Shown: positions 1 to 8,958, counted from the first letter of the stretch. The stretch is DNA of 64,000 nt from Gammaproteobacteria bacterium (GCA_021151835.1 JAGKWO010000017.1:62001-126000); one strand, 5' to 3'. Numbers and translations: made by a program. The notes: a model not told the origin generated them from the sequence alone.

Positions 1-412
1 GAACTTAGGGTTCCCTTTGCTTTGCAACGGGTCATGCGGAAAATAAGATTAATGATTTACGCGAAATATAAATTGAAATGACGGTTTTTTGAAAATTTGG
101 ATGCCACTGCGCAAAAACAATCCATTTTGACATTAAAGAAAACTTAGGCGACAAATTTTTAATCTCTGTAAAAATACATCTATTAATAATGCGCATGGAT
201 CGCCATAATCGCGCGCCTTCAAAAGAATCTTCATATGTGTGTTGCTGTTTATATTGATTGATAGCCATCATTCAAATGTTAAAACACAAAAACCCATGTT
301 TTCTAACATCTATCCCATACCACATGACGGTAGAACCAAAAAACTACTTTGATCTGAGGTTTTGTCGAAGTAAAAAGTAATTTTTGACAACTGACATCAA
401 AAGGAGTGGCAA
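1..412. other. Leader region without a convincing gene
   Basis: This AT-rich stretch precedes the first clear gene. The only sizeable open frame is a 79-codon one on the minus strand (271 to 32). It lacks a Shine-Dalgarno sequence and I recognise no family, so it is not called. A strong ribosome binding site (AAGGAG, 401-406) at the right edge belongs to the gene starting at 413. I see no RNA gene or mobile element end here. Confidence 0.5.
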
Positions 413-1669
413 GTGGTTAAACAACCCAAGCATTACTTTGAGGCCATACTGGGAATCAATGCGCCTTGGTCAGTACAGGATGTTTCGATCGACGAAAAAA
501 GCAGAATTATTCACGTTGAGCTTGCTTACCTGGTTGAAAAATCGCGTTTCTCATTTTTCTCGAAAAGCCAGGATGCCAATAACAATAAAATTGCCGACGC
601 CGGATTTTCCAAACGCTGGTTACATACAGGTTTTGGCAACTATAGCTGCCATATCGTTTCCAATTTTTACGACCAGACAATCAGCGGCGCCGGAATTAGC
701 AAAGATGCCCTGTTGCAACCGGGTTTCCTGGGTGATGCAAACCGCAATTACACCCATGAGTTACGCCAGCAGGTATCACTGCTGCATTTTCGCAGCCTGG
801 CGCCAGAGGCTATTGCCAATACCTTGCGGATTGAGCAACAAGCAGTGGAAGAAATCATCAGCGATGTGGAAAAAACACCGGAGTCCTATCGGCTGGCCAC
901 CTGCTTACCCATGGAGTCAGACCCTATTTGGGAAAGTATGATCTACGACAAATTTCATCTGCGAACCCAATTGTTTTCGTTGAAGCTTTTGCTGTCCAAA
1001 CTCAAACTCACCATGATCGACCCCAAAGTCGAAACCAAACTCGGTGACTCGGTCAATGAATTGCGGAAATTTTTTATTTCACATGCCAATTCCCTTGACG
1101 CTGAGCTCAGTCAAATTTGCGCGTTATCAACCAAGAAACAATCCGTTGAAGAGCGCCGCAGTACCGTCACCAAATTGGTACTGCCATCACTCAAAAACAG
1201 CATCTGGCTGAAACTGATTAGTGCGAAAATCGATCTCGGTTCTAACAATATGCCCCTGAATTTGTTTCTGGTGCGATTGCGTCACGCCTTCCAGAATACG
1301 CACGACAATAATGTCCGGGTGGATATCCTTAATCAGTTGCGCGAATTTTTCCGTAAAAACGCACGCAATTTAAAGCAGGAATTAATCCTGATTAATAAAA
1401 TTATGAATGATCCGGAAGAGCATCAAATTAGCCTTCCCGATGAGCGCAACGATATCTGGAAGCGAATTTTAAAAGACGATACATTTATCCCGAGCTCGCA
1501 CATTGCTTATAAATTATTATTATCCAATTTGCGTTCACAAATTCTGATGAACCCGGATCCGGTCGTTGAATTAAATGCGGTGAGACGCGTAAGAGATTTT
1601 ATAAAACATAACCAGCGATTTATGCAGCAAGAACTTCGCATGGTAATGAGCAACGGTTATTCACACTAA
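413..1669 (+). CDS. Uncharacterised protein with HTH-like segment and three ~70-residue repeats
   Basis: A 418-residue soluble protein of unknown function. The start is GTG at 413, with AAGGAG seven bases upstream; no better ATG lies nearby. Residues about 8-40 (ILGINAPWSV, then RIIHVEL) and an HTH-like stretch around 113-152 recall the N-terminal part of ISL3-type transposases, but there is no catalytic domain. The C-terminal two thirds consist of three tandem repeats at about 165-235, 257-327 and 341-411. Each begins LP....IW and ends with a pattern like LR.FF..N...L.QEL. No signal peptide or membrane segment is visible. It lies 22 bases upstream of the FIST-like gene at 1692, so the two are probably co-transcribed and functionally linked. 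The repeats are seen directly; the transposase-like resemblance is a recollection and weak. Confidence 0.8.
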   Translation: MVKQPKHYFEAILGINAPWSVQDVSIDEKSRIIHVELAYLVEKSRFSFFSKSQDANNNKIADAGFSKRWLHTGFGNYSCHIVSNFYDQTISGAGISKDALLQPGFLGDANRNYTHELRQQVSLLHFRSLAPEAIANTLRIEQQAVEEIISDVEKTPESYRLATCLPMESDPIWESMIYDKFHLRTQLFSLKLLLSKLKLTMIDPKVETKLGDSVNELRKFFISHANSLDAELSQICALSTKKQSVEERRSTVTKLVLPSLKNSIWLKLISAKIDLGSNNMPLNLFLVRLRHAFQNTHDNNVRVDILNQLREFFRKNARNLKQELILINKIMNDPEEHQISLPDERNDIWKRILKDDTFIPSSHIAYKLLLSNLRSQILMNPDPVVELNAVRRVRDFIKHNQRFMQQELRMVMSNGYSH

Positions 1670-1691
1670 GCAAACTGCCAGGAGAGCTTGT

Positions 1692-2720
1692 ATGGCACAA
1701 GATACTGATATCCGCATTCGTAGCGCATTGGTAACGCGCGATCAGGTCGTGGAGAAAATAAATCGCGGCGAGTATCTCGTTATTGCTGCAGATGAAACCG
1801 TTCTGGACGGATTACCGTCAGGCAACTGGATTGCGGGAACAATCCCTTATTTTATGACCAGTGAAGGTGGAAAATCGGATCGCGAACATATTTTTGTTAA
1901 TACGATTGAAGGTGTTCAACCGAGCAATGCTCCGCGTATCACACTGTACGATGTAAATTCCATTTCGCGCATTGCGCAAGAAGCGCCGGAGCATGGCTTT
2001 ACCATAGTCATCCTGCCTGCAATGTCTGAAGTACATTTGTCCTATGCGCAAAATGCCCCCGATTATCCCAATATGTATTTTTCTCCCATTATTGGCTGGA
2101 TCTCGGGTGTGCATCTGGACGATATCGGCAGCCGCAATGCAAAGGTTGGTTTCGGTCCGGCGCGCGGGATGCTGTTTGACCAACAAGCGGTCGCCATGCA
2201 TATTCCGTTGCCGGGTAATCAACTGGCCAATATCAATATCGTGAATTTATTCAGCCAGGGCCAGGGGCCAGAGATTAAATTCAAAAGCACAGGTTTTTCT
2301 GTGAGTGAGTGCGTAATTAACGGTGAGCCGGCCAATCTGGCCGATTATATTAAATACGCAAAAATTGATACGCGTTTACCGTTGGTTGCCAACTACTCCG
2401 GAGTAATGATCAACGTCAGTATCCAGCAAGTAGATGAAGCCAATCAAAAGGTCGATCTCTACGCCCCGGTGTTTAGCGATATCAGTTACCGTTTTGCACA
2501 ACCGGTGGATAACTACATTGAAAGCTTCAATAAGGAATTATCTGCTTCCGCCAGTGAGAATATTTCGTTTTCCTGTAATTGTATTTTGAATTACTTATAT
2601 TCCGAGCTGGAAGGCAAAAAAACTCGCGATTTAACCGGCCCAATCACCTTCGGTGAGGTAGCCTATCAGTTGCTTAACCAGACGCTCGTCTACCTGAATC
2701 TAAGCGGCGGCTCACGCTAG
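1692..2720 (+). CDS. FIST-like uncharacterised protein (possibly DUF6976)
   Basis: A 342-residue protein, second gene of a two-gene operon, with GGAGAG at 1681-1686 before its ATG. The C-terminal part resembles the FIST_C domain used in small-ligand sensing: an FSCNC stretch at about 293-297, then FGEV at 320-323, then NQTLVYL at 329-335, matching the usual 'FSC...GE...NqT' ending. The N-terminal part (residues 1-60) carries a 'V..I..G...V...DE..L.GLP.GNWIAGT' pattern that could be the FIST N-terminal half. No membrane segments or signal peptide are visible. I believe similar proteins are filed as DUF6976, but that is from memory. A sensory role is inference from the fold resemblance only. 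It is followed by a perfect hairpin at 2727-2755. Confidence 0.8.
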   Translation: MAQDTDIRIRSALVTRDQVVEKINRGEYLVIAADETVLDGLPSGNWIAGTIPYFMTSEGGKSDREHIFVNTIEGVQPSNAPRITLYDVNSISRIAQEAPEHGFTIVILPAMSEVHLSYAQNAPDYPNMYFSPIIGWISGVHLDDIGSRNAKVGFGPARGMLFDQQAVAMHIPLPGNQLANINIVNLFSQGQGPEIKFKSTGFSVSECVINGEPANLADYIKYAKIDTRLPLVANYSGVMINVSIQQVDEANQKVDLYAPVFSDISYRFAQPVDNYIESFNKELSASASENISFSCNCILNYLYSELEGKKTRDLTGPITFGEVAYQLLNQTLVYLNLSGGSR

Positions 2721-2726
2721 CGGCTT

Positions 2727-2755
2727 CTCGCTATCAACATTGCGCTGATAGCGAG
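2727..2755 (+). terminator. Perfect 10-bp hairpin after the FIST-like gene
   Basis: CTCGCTATCA (2727-2736) pairs perfectly with TGATAGCGAG (2746-2755) around a 9-base loop, starting 7 bases after the stop codon. No run of T follows, so this is either a weak intrinsic terminator or a 3' stabilising structure. Confidence 0.55.
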
Positions 2756-2793
2756 CCATTCCTATACTCCGCAAGTCATTTTTCACCAGCGAA

Positions 2794-3090
2794 ATGCTTA
2801 TGGAACTCCTGCGCGCATTTATTTCCCTGATATTTTTTGTATCAGGCGTTTACCTGTTGATTGATGGATTAATCCCCGAAATCGAGTGGTTTTTATTATT
2901 GATGGCGGTCGGTGCGTTTGTGTTCGCCTACGGTTTTTGGCCGAGCAGGAGGCGTGGCCAACGTGAAGAGGCACACAACTGGCTGGATCTTATTGAAATC
3001 GTGATTGAATTACCGATTCAGATGGTCTTGTGGGCATTCAGATTGTGTGCACGACTGTTTAAAGATGGTGATGCGGGAGTGGATCTATAA
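2794..3090 (+). CDS. Small membrane protein, two N-terminal TM segments
   Basis: A 98-residue protein with two hydrophobic helices (about residues 5-27 and 31-50), a basic stretch (SRRRGQR) and an amphipathic C-terminal part. I do not recognise the family. ATG 2794 and ATG 2800 are both possible starts; neither has a clear Shine-Dalgarno sequence. It converges with the minus-strand gene ending at 3098, leaving 7 bases between stops. It may be an inner-membrane accessory protein, but no function can be assigned. Confidence 0.6.
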   Translation: MLMELLRAFISLIFFVSGVYLLIDGLIPEIEWFLLLMAVGAFVFAYGFWPSRRRGQREEAHNWLDLIEIVIELPIQMVLWAFRLCARLFKDGDAGVDL

Positions 3091-3097
3091 CAGGGCA

Positions 3098-3619
3098 TCA
3101 ACGCCCTGCCCCATACGCCTGGATATAATGCTGCAAGGTTTTTTCATTGCGTTTTACAAAGTCAATATCACTACGCGGCACGGCCAACACCGCAGGATCT
3201 GCTTTTCCTTTCAATTGCGTTGCTTGCTCTTCGGTCATTTTTTCCATATCGCCAAACAAAAAATAAGCAGCGATTGCATTACCCAATTTAGTGCTCAAGC
3301 GCATATATTCGCCAACGGATTTCCAGCCGTGCTTGTGGATAATAGTGTTTGCCATTTCCTGCAAGTTTTTAGCTTTTAACAGCGCATCGATTTTTTTATC
3401 CTGCTCTGCAGCTGGCAAGGCTTCGAATGCTTTGATGCTCGCATCGGTGTTGTTCATGGTATCTATCGCTTGCATAATCGGGGCGATATCACGATTGGTT
3501 TGCATCCAGCGTTGCACTGACTGGGCATTCAATGAACCATTGGGTAATAACTGTGCGCTCACTATCCCGCTCGCCAATAACAGAAAAAAACAGCATGAAA
3601 ATAAAAACGTTTTTTTCAT
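3098..3619 (-). CDS. Secreted hypothetical protein
   Basis: A 173-residue protein with a classical signal peptide: MKK, a hydrophobic core, then GIVSA before QLLPNG, with cleavage expected near residue 22. The mature part is helical and charged, with no cysteines and no catalytic motif I recognise. It appears periplasmic. It lies 17 bases downstream of the membrane-protein gene ending at 3637 on the same strand, so the two may form an operon. The function is unknown. Confidence 0.7.
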   Translation of the reverse strand: MKKTFLFSCCFFLLLASGIVSAQLLPNGSLNAQSVQRWMQTNRDIAPIMQAIDTMNNTDASIKAFEALPAAEQDKKIDALLKAKNLQEMANTIIHKHGWKSVGEYMRLSTKLGNAIAAYFLFGDMEKMTEEQATQLKGKADPAVLAVPRSDIDFVKRNEKTLQHYIQAYGAGR

Positions 3620-3636
3620 AACGAAAACACCCCGAC

Positions 3637-4026
3637 TTAGGAAACCCGCAATGTCACTGCGGTAGTAAACGACCAGACCCAGAAGAAAAAGAACACCAGG
3701 AAGGGAGTCAATATTCCCAGGGATAAACCTGCAACCCCCTTTCCTTCATAAAACGGATAAAACACAAATAATTGGATCAATGTCGGGATAAGCGCAATCA
3801 CAAAACTGCGGGCAAACAAACTGCTGGCAAAGATAGGCAGCAAGAATAAAAATCCCCACAACCCTCCCCAGACAATACGGGGATACATCCAATGGGGCGA
3901 GATAGAACCTGACAGGTTTACATTCAGGGACTGGGTGATCCCGTAACGGCTGAATAACCACATTACTACACACATCACCAGGCCACCCAGGCAACCCGCA
4001 CCAAAAACAGTTAACGCATTTTTCAT
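3637..4026 (-). CDS. Four-TM hypothetical inner membrane protein
   Basis: From the ATG at 4026 (MKNALTVFG) the protein has 129 residues and about four transmembrane helices with short loops. The frame stays open upstream to a TTG at 4068, but the added residues are polar and the ATG start puts the first hydrophobic helix at the N-terminus. I recognise no family. Its partner downstream is the secreted protein at 3098-3619; both are probably transcribed together. A membrane location is clear from hydrophobicity; any role is unknown. Confidence 0.65.
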   Translation of the reverse strand: MKNALTVFGAGCLGGLVMCVVMWLFSRYGITQSLNVNLSGSISPHWMYPRIVWGGLWGFLFLLPIFASSLFARSFVIALIPTLIQLFVFYPFYEGKGVAGLSLGILTPFLVFFFFWVWSFTTAVTLRVS

Positions 4027-4193
4027 AAAGATTGGCTCGCGCAGATATTGATCACCAGCTACTGTCAATTACTGACACTAACCCCTTCAATAATGGGCGA
4101 CAGTGTAGCACTACAAATTAACACTTGGTTACACGAAGTCCGCAGTGTGAGCTGCTACAATGCCGGTTCAGTTTTTAGCCAGTGATCTTGATT

Positions 4194-6023
4194 ATGTTTC
4201 GTTTTTTTGAAAACCTGATAAAACCATTCCCACCCCAGGAACCTTCTGCCCCACCAAAAACCCTTTACGCATTTTGCAGGCATTACAGCAGAGGCGCCGA
4301 GGCTTATCTCATCGGCATGGCGATATTTACCGGCTTGATTGCGGTAATGGAGGTGTCGCTCTTTGGTTTCCTGGGCAACCTGGTTGATTCATTAAACCAG
4401 CATTCGCCAACCAGTTTCTGGACTGAGTCCCGCCACGAATTAATCTGGATGGCATTTATCCTGCTGGTTGGTTTGCCGGTATCGGTTTTACTCCATTCAT
4501 TGTTGATGCATCAAACATTGCTCGGCAATTTTCCTATGCGGATTCGCTGGCAGGCGCACCGCTATTTGTTAGGCCAGAGCTATCAGTTTTACCAGAATGA
4601 ATTTGCCGGCCGTATCGCCACCAAGGTCATGCAAACTGCACTCGCGGTGCGCGAAACCATTATGAAGTTGCTGGATGTGATGTTGTACGTCATGGTGTAT
4701 TTCAGCAGCATCCTGGTGCTTGCGGTTTCGCTGGACTGGCGACTTGCATTGCCCTTAATTGCCTGGTTTATTGCCTACGGTGGCCTGCTTTATTTCTTCC
4801 TGCCACGCTTGTCTAAAATTTCTACGCAACAAGCCCATGCGCGTTCGGATATGACCGGGCGTTTGGTGGATACCTACACCAATATTTCTACTGTAAAACT
4901 TTTTTCGCATTCCAATCGCGAAGCGGATTATGCCAAAAAAGGTATGGAATATTTCCTGTCCACTGTTCACCCGCAAATGCGCCTGGCCACACTGCTCGGC
5001 ACTGCGGTATGGATTATTAATGTGCTGTTGATTTTCGCTATCGCCGCGATGTCACTCTGGTTATGGTCGAGTGCAGCCATTACTACCGGTGCGATTGCCG
5101 CGGCGGTCGGTTTGGTTTTGCGTTTGAACGGAATGGCGCAATGGATTATGTGGGAAGTATCCGCGCTGTTTGAAAATATGGGCACCGCGCGCGATGGATT
5201 GAATACCTTATCCATTCCCCGCGAAGTACAAGACAAGCCTGATGCACCGGAAATAAAAATCGTCCACAGCGCGATTGATTTTAAATCGGTCGATTTCAAC
5301 TACGGCAAAGAGTCCGGTTTGTTGCACGATTTTAATTTGCACATCGCCGCTGGTGAAAAAATTGGTTTGGTGGGCCGCTCCGGTGCGGGCAAGTCCACGC
5401 TCGTCAATTTGCTGATGCGCTTCTACGATGTCGATTCCGGCTCAATCCTGATTGATAACCAAAATATCGCTGACATCAAGCAAGAAAGCTTACGGGCGCA
5501 TATCGGTATGGTTACGCAGGATACATCGCTGTTACATCGCTCCATCCGCGATAATTTGTTGTACGGCAAACCCAACGCGACAGAGGAAGAAATGATTCGC
5601 GCGGCACAGCAAGCGGAAGCGCATGAATTTATTCTCGGTTTGGTGGATAACGAGGGGCGAACCGGTTATGACGCCCATGTCGGTGAGCGCGGGGTAAAAC
5701 TCTCCGGTGGCCAACGCCAACGTATTGCGATTGCACGGGTGTTAATCAAAAACGCCCCGATTTTAATTATGGATGAAGCAACTTCTGCGCTGGACTCGGA
5801 AGTGGAAGCAGCCATTCAAACCAATTTAAATTGGTTGATGCAAGGCAAAACCGTTATCGCCATTGCGCATCGGTTGTCTACCATCGCCGCATTGGATCGT
5901 TTGATTGTGCTGGATAACGGCCAGATTATTGAACAAGGTACCCACAATGAGTTGCTGGCTAAAAATGGAGTTTATGCGCATTTGTGGGCGCGCCAATCGG
6001 GTGGATTTCTCGGAGAGTTTTAA
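4194..6023 (+). CDS. ABC exporter, fused permease and ATPase (MsbA/MDR type)
   Basis: A half-transporter of about 609 residues. The N-terminal part has six transmembrane helices (about 40-310) and the C-terminal part is an ABC ATPase. Walker A is GRSGAGKS at residues 394-401, the signature is LSGGQ at 503-507, and Walker B is followed by DEATSALDS near 527-535. It should work as a homodimer in the inner membrane and export a hydrophobic compound; the substrate cannot be read from sequence. Essential MsbA is usually next to lpxK, which is absent here, so this is more likely a paralogue. The frame also opens at GTG 4182, but ATG 4194 gives a normal N-terminus. A terminator-like hairpin follows at 6036. 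Confidence 0.92.
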   Translation: MFRFFENLIKPFPPQEPSAPPKTLYAFCRHYSRGAEAYLIGMAIFTGLIAVMEVSLFGFLGNLVDSLNQHSPTSFWTESRHELIWMAFILLVGLPVSVLLHSLLMHQTLLGNFPMRIRWQAHRYLLGQSYQFYQNEFAGRIATKVMQTALAVRETIMKLLDVMLYVMVYFSSILVLAVSLDWRLALPLIAWFIAYGGLLYFFLPRLSKISTQQAHARSDMTGRLVDTYTNISTVKLFSHSNREADYAKKGMEYFLSTVHPQMRLATLLGTAVWIINVLLIFAIAAMSLWLWSSAAITTGAIAAAVGLVLRLNGMAQWIMWEVSALFENMGTARDGLNTLSIPREVQDKPDAPEIKIVHSAIDFKSVDFNYGKESGLLHDFNLHIAAGEKIGLVGRSGAGKSTLVNLLMRFYDVDSGSILIDNQNIADIKQESLRAHIGMVTQDTSLLHRSIRDNLLYGKPNATEEEMIRAAQQAEAHEFILGLVDNEGRTGYDAHVGERGVKLSGGQRQRIAIARVLIKNAPILIMDEATSALDSEVEAAIQTNLNWLMQGKTVIAIAHRLSTIAALDRLIVLDNGQIIEQGTHNELLAKNGVYAHLWARQSGGFLGEF

Positions 6024-6035
6024 GGGTAGCAATAA

Positions 6036-6070
6036 AAATGGCGAGCAAGATTTCTCTTCGCTCGCCATTT
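6036..6070. terminator. Perfect 11-bp hairpin, terminator
   Basis: AAATGGCGAGC (6036-6046) pairs with GCTCGCCATTT (6060-6070) around a 13-base loop. The A-rich left flank and T-rich end suit a terminator for the ABC exporter gene, and it may also stop transcription from the opposite strand. Confidence 0.65.
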
Positions 6071-6201
6071 ATAACTTTCACTCAATTAACCTTCACTCAA
6101 TCAATTAGCGTTTTTATCCCATTAGCCAGTGTCGGCTGGCAAACTAAAACCATACTCTGATGGCAAAATAGCTAATCGATATCTGCACAACAACAGCGCA
6201 A

Positions 6202-6747
6202 TTACCACATCAAATCATCGGGGATTACATAGTCCTTGTAAGGATCATCTTCATCGGTTTGTTGTTGGGTTTTGGTGTTGGCCACGATGACAAATTTTTC
6301 ATCGCGCTGGGCAATTTTATCGGCCACTATGCGTGGCACTACTTCGTAGCCCTCACCCAATTTCACCACAGCCAACACGCCGCGCACGATTTGTTCTTGA
6401 ACCAATTTGGAGACACGGATTTTTTTAATTAATTTGCCATCGGTAAAGTTGTATTCCACATCGCCCTCACCTGCTCCTTTGGATTGGCGATGGTTTTCAA
6501 TCAATTGTTTGATCTGCGCGGCGATGGCTTTTTGCTGCAATTCGTGATCACGTTGGCGATTCAATTCACGGTCGCGCTCCGCCTTTTCCTGACGGGCCTG
6601 TTCGGCCGATTGTTTGATTTCATCGACCACTTCTTCGTTGGAGCGGCGTGCTACATTGGTTTCTTTCCGCTTTTCCTTATTCGCCTGTTTGGCTTTTTTT
6701 GCGTCGATTAAACCCGCTTTTAACAGTTGATCTTGTAAGGAGGCCAT
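6202..6747 (-). CDS. DUF2058 family protein (YaiL-like)
   Basis: A 181-residue soluble protein starting MASLQDQLLKAGL, the hallmark opening of the DUF2058 family (YaiL in E. coli), followed by a strongly charged coiled-coil segment rich in Lys, Glu and Arg (about 15-80) and a compact C-terminal domain. The start at 6747 is chosen because the family begins there; the frame continues upstream to 6807 with residues that do not fit. The family is widespread in gammaproteobacteria. Its function is not established in a way I can rely on, although the basic coiled coil suggests binding to nucleic acid or ribosomes (inference). Confidence 0.85.
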   Translation of the reverse strand: MASLQDQLLKAGLIDAKKAKQANKEKRKETNVARRSNEEVVDEIKQSAEQARQEKAERDRELNRQRDHELQQKAIAAQIKQLIENHRQSKGAGEGDVEYNFTDGKLIKKIRVSKLVQEQIVRGVLAVVKLGEGYEVVPRIVADKIAQRDEKFVIVANTKTQQQTDEDDPYKDYVIPDDLMW

Positions 6748-6861
6748 GGAATTTCTCTGTAGAACATAGTTGCTAGCGATAAGATGAAAGCGGGACCTTC
6801 CGCCCATCCGTTGTGTGCGATCAAACGCCGTGGTTTTAATCAGGGTGCAATCATACCTTAC

Positions 6862-7812
6862 TTAGCGCTGAAGGCTATTTTTCACTGCAGCGGAAATTGC
6901 GCGATCCCAATACGCGGGCTCGCCAAATGTTTCGCGCAGGTGCGCGATAAATAATTGCGCTTTGGTGGCGTGGGAACGCCCCGGCATACGCACAGCATGG
7001 ATACCGGGCTGGATTTTTGCCGGAATATCCGGCACATCCGCAAATAGACACACTAACTGTCCCCGCACAATCGCCTCACTGACCAACCAACTGGCAAGAT
7101 GCACGACACCGATACCATCCAGCGCGGCCTGCAATAAAAAATTAATGTCGTTACTGCAAAGACTCCCTCTTACGGCGAGTGGTTGGTTGCGATTAACGCC
7201 GGCAAATCCCCAAAGCCCGGGAACCGTCGCCCCCTTGCCCTGTACCGTCAGGCAATTATGGTTTACCAAGTCCAGAGGCGAACCCGGTATGCCGTGCTTT
7301 TCAAAGTATTCCGGGCTGGCACAAACCAACCGCTGGAACGGCGCCAGTTGTGTCGCAACCAGATCGCTATCCGGCAATTTGCCGATGCGAATTGCGACAT
7401 CCACTCGATGTACGGAGAGATCCAGGATTTCATCGCTGACGTGCATATCGATTTCCATCAACGGATAACGTTGCAGGAAACTTATCACCGCGGGCGCCAA
7501 ATGGACGCGGCCAAATACCGACGGCGCGGTGATCGTCAACAACCCTTGCGGGTCGGCGTTGCGCGCGGATATCGCCGTCTTTGCTTCATCCAGCTCCTGC
7601 AATATAAGGCGCGCACGCGGCAAAAACTCGGCGCCGGAGTCGGTCAGCAAAATAACACGCGAGGTGCGATGAAATAATTGAAAGCCTAATTCTGCTTCCA
7701 ACGCATCGATTTTGCGCGATACCGACGACACTGCCATCGCCTGGGCCTTGGCCACTTTCGACAAATTACCGGTGTCGGCAACGGCAATAAATAAACGAAT
7801 GGCATCTAACAT
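6862..7812 (-). CDS. LysR-family transcriptional regulator
   Basis: About 316 residues from MLDAIRLF. It has an N-terminal winged helix-turn-helix (about 15-60, with the typical SSVSRKIDALEAELG and LFHRTSR motifs) and a LysR substrate-binding domain (about 90-290). The layout is that of the subgroup often divergent from the gene it controls. Here the divergent neighbour is the metallohydrolase at 7984, and the spacer holds a perfect inverted repeat (7847-7871). By family rule it probably regulates its own gene and that hydrolase in response to a small effector. ATG at 7812 matches usual LysR starts; the longer start at 7824 adds four residues. Confidence 0.92.
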   Translation of the reverse strand: MLDAIRLFIAVADTGNLSKVAKAQAMAVSSVSRKIDALEAELGFQLFHRTSRVILLTDSGAEFLPRARLILQELDEAKTAISARNADPQGLLTITAPSVFGRVHLAPAVISFLQRYPLMEIDMHVSDEILDLSVHRVDVAIRIGKLPDSDLVATQLAPFQRLVCASPEYFEKHGIPGSPLDLVNHNCLTVQGKGATVPGLWGFAGVNRNQPLAVRGSLCSNDINFLLQAALDGIGVVHLASWLVSEAIVRGQLVCLFADVPDIPAKIQPGIHAVRMPGRSHATKAQLFIAHLRETFGEPAYWDRAISAAVKNSLQR

Positions 7813-7846
7813 TTCGCAATCCAAACCTGCTGTGATTTCTTTGCAA

Positions 7847-7871
7847 AAATCGCAAAGATGGTTTGCGATTT
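7847..7871. promoter_or_regulatory. Inverted repeat, likely LysR operator
   Basis: AAATCGCAAA (7847-7856) and TTTGCGATTT (7862-7871) form a perfect 10-bp inverted repeat around GATGG. The site lies between the LysR gene and the metallohydrolase, upstream of both. Further half-site-like copies occur nearby (for example GTGCGATTTTACGCAAAC from 7880). LysR proteins bind such dyads, so regulator binding is a reasonable inference. Confidence 0.6.
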
Positions 7872-7877
7872 ACATCA

Positions 7878-7906
7878 TTGTGCGATTTTACGCAAACAAA
7901 TACAAT
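7878..7906 (+). promoter_or_regulatory. Candidate sigma-70 promoter of the metallohydrolase
   Basis: TTGTGC (7878-7883) and TACAAT (7901-7906) are separated by exactly 17 bases and lie just downstream of the inverted repeat. The -10 element is one base from consensus; the -35 element is weak, as expected of an activator-dependent promoter. The start codon is at 7984. Confidence 0.4.
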
Positions 7907-7983
7907 TTTTTCACCAAGCACACAGCACCACGTGTTCGGTCCATCCAATCTGTGCTGACGGGTTAACTCCCCAAGGAATTTAT

Positions 7984-8958
7984 ATGTCTGTGTTCTCCAT
8001 GAAAAAACTCGCGCTGGCAGCCGCATTGGCTTCAGCAACATTGATTACCGGCCTTGGTAGCCAACTCGCGATGGCGGCGGCGCCCCTGGCGAAAACCTCT
8101 GCGCCGGGATATTTTCGCTTGATGGTGGGCTCTTTGGAGGTGACCGCAATCAATGACGGCACCGTGGAATTGCCAGTGGATAAGCTGCTCGCCAATCCCG
8201 AACCGAAGACTAACGCGGCGCTGGCCAATTCCTTTTTAAAAGCGCCACTGGAAACCTCCGTGAATGCCTACCTGATTAACAACGGCGAAAAACTGATCTT
8301 GATCGATGCCGGCGCCGGTGCACTGTTTGGCCCGACATTGGGTAAATTCGTCGCCAACTTGCGTGCTTCCGGTTATGAACCTGCGCAAATCGACGACATT
8401 TATATTACTCACTTGCACTCGGACCATATCGGCGGTCTGGTGAGCAACAATGCCCTGGTATTCCCTAATGCGGTAGTTCATGTCGATCAAAAAGACTCGG
8501 ATTTCTGGCTGAGCAAAGCCAACCTAGATAAAGCACCCGCAGACGCCAAAAGCTTTTACACCAATGCCGTGGCCATGCTAACGCCTTATAAAGCAGCCAA
8601 AAAATTCACCCCGTTCAATCAGAAAAGCCAATTAACCGCAGGAATCAAAGCCATTTCAACCTCCGGCCATACTGCCGGTCACAGTGTCTATGAGGTTGAA
8701 AGCCAGGGGCAAAAACTCTGGTTGATTGGCGATTTGATTCATGTCGCCGCAGTGCAACTGGATCACCCGGAAATAACCATCGCCTTTGATAGCGACCAGA
8801 AGAAAGCCGCTGCGGAGCGCGACAGGATTTTTACCCAGGCGGCGAAAGAAGGGATTCTGGTGGGAGCTGCGCATATCCAGTTCCCCGGCCTTGGCCATTT
8901 GCGTAAAGAGGGCAATTCGTACGAATGGATTCCGGTGAACTTTACCCAACTGCGTTAA
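7984..8958 (+). CDS. Periplasmic metallo-beta-lactamase-fold hydrolase (methyl parathion hydrolase-like)
   Basis: A 324-residue protein starting MSVFSMKK with AAGGAA upstream, a signal peptide ending near residue 30 (AMAAA), and an MBL-fold domain. The dinuclear metal ligands are visible: H143, H145, D147 and H148 (HLHSDH), H229, D250 and H297. The pattern around them (VNAYLIN, LIDAGAG, FPNAVVHVD, then DFWL) is that of the methyl parathion hydrolase/lactonase-like branch. It therefore probably hydrolyses an ester, lactone or phosphotriester in the periplasm; the natural substrate cannot be read. It is divergent from a LysR regulator, which suggests inducible expression. A terminator follows at 8981. 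Confidence 0.88.
   Translation: MSVFSMKKLALAAALASATLITGLGSQLAMAAAPLAKTSAPGYFRLMVGSLEVTAINDGTVELPVDKLLANPEPKTNAALANSFLKAPLETSVNAYLINNGEKLILIDAGAGALFGPTLGKFVANLRASGYEPAQIDDIYITHLHSDHIGGLVSNNALVFPNAVVHVDQKDSDFWLSKANLDKAPADAKSFYTNAVAMLTPYKAAKKFTPFNQKSQLTAGIKAISTSGHTAGHSVYEVESQGQKLWLIGDLIHVAAVQLDHPEITIAFDSDQKKAAAERDRIFTQAAKEGILVGAAHIQFPGLGHLRKEGNSYEWIPVNFTQLR

Noticed and set aside
32..271. 79-codon open frame on the minus strand
   Set aside because: No ribosome binding site, no recognisable family and AT-rich composition; kept only as a note in the leader region.
413..1669. An ISL3-type transposase
   Set aside because: Only the N-terminal part is reminiscent; there is no DDE catalytic domain, no terminal inverted repeats and the C-terminal part is a different repeat.
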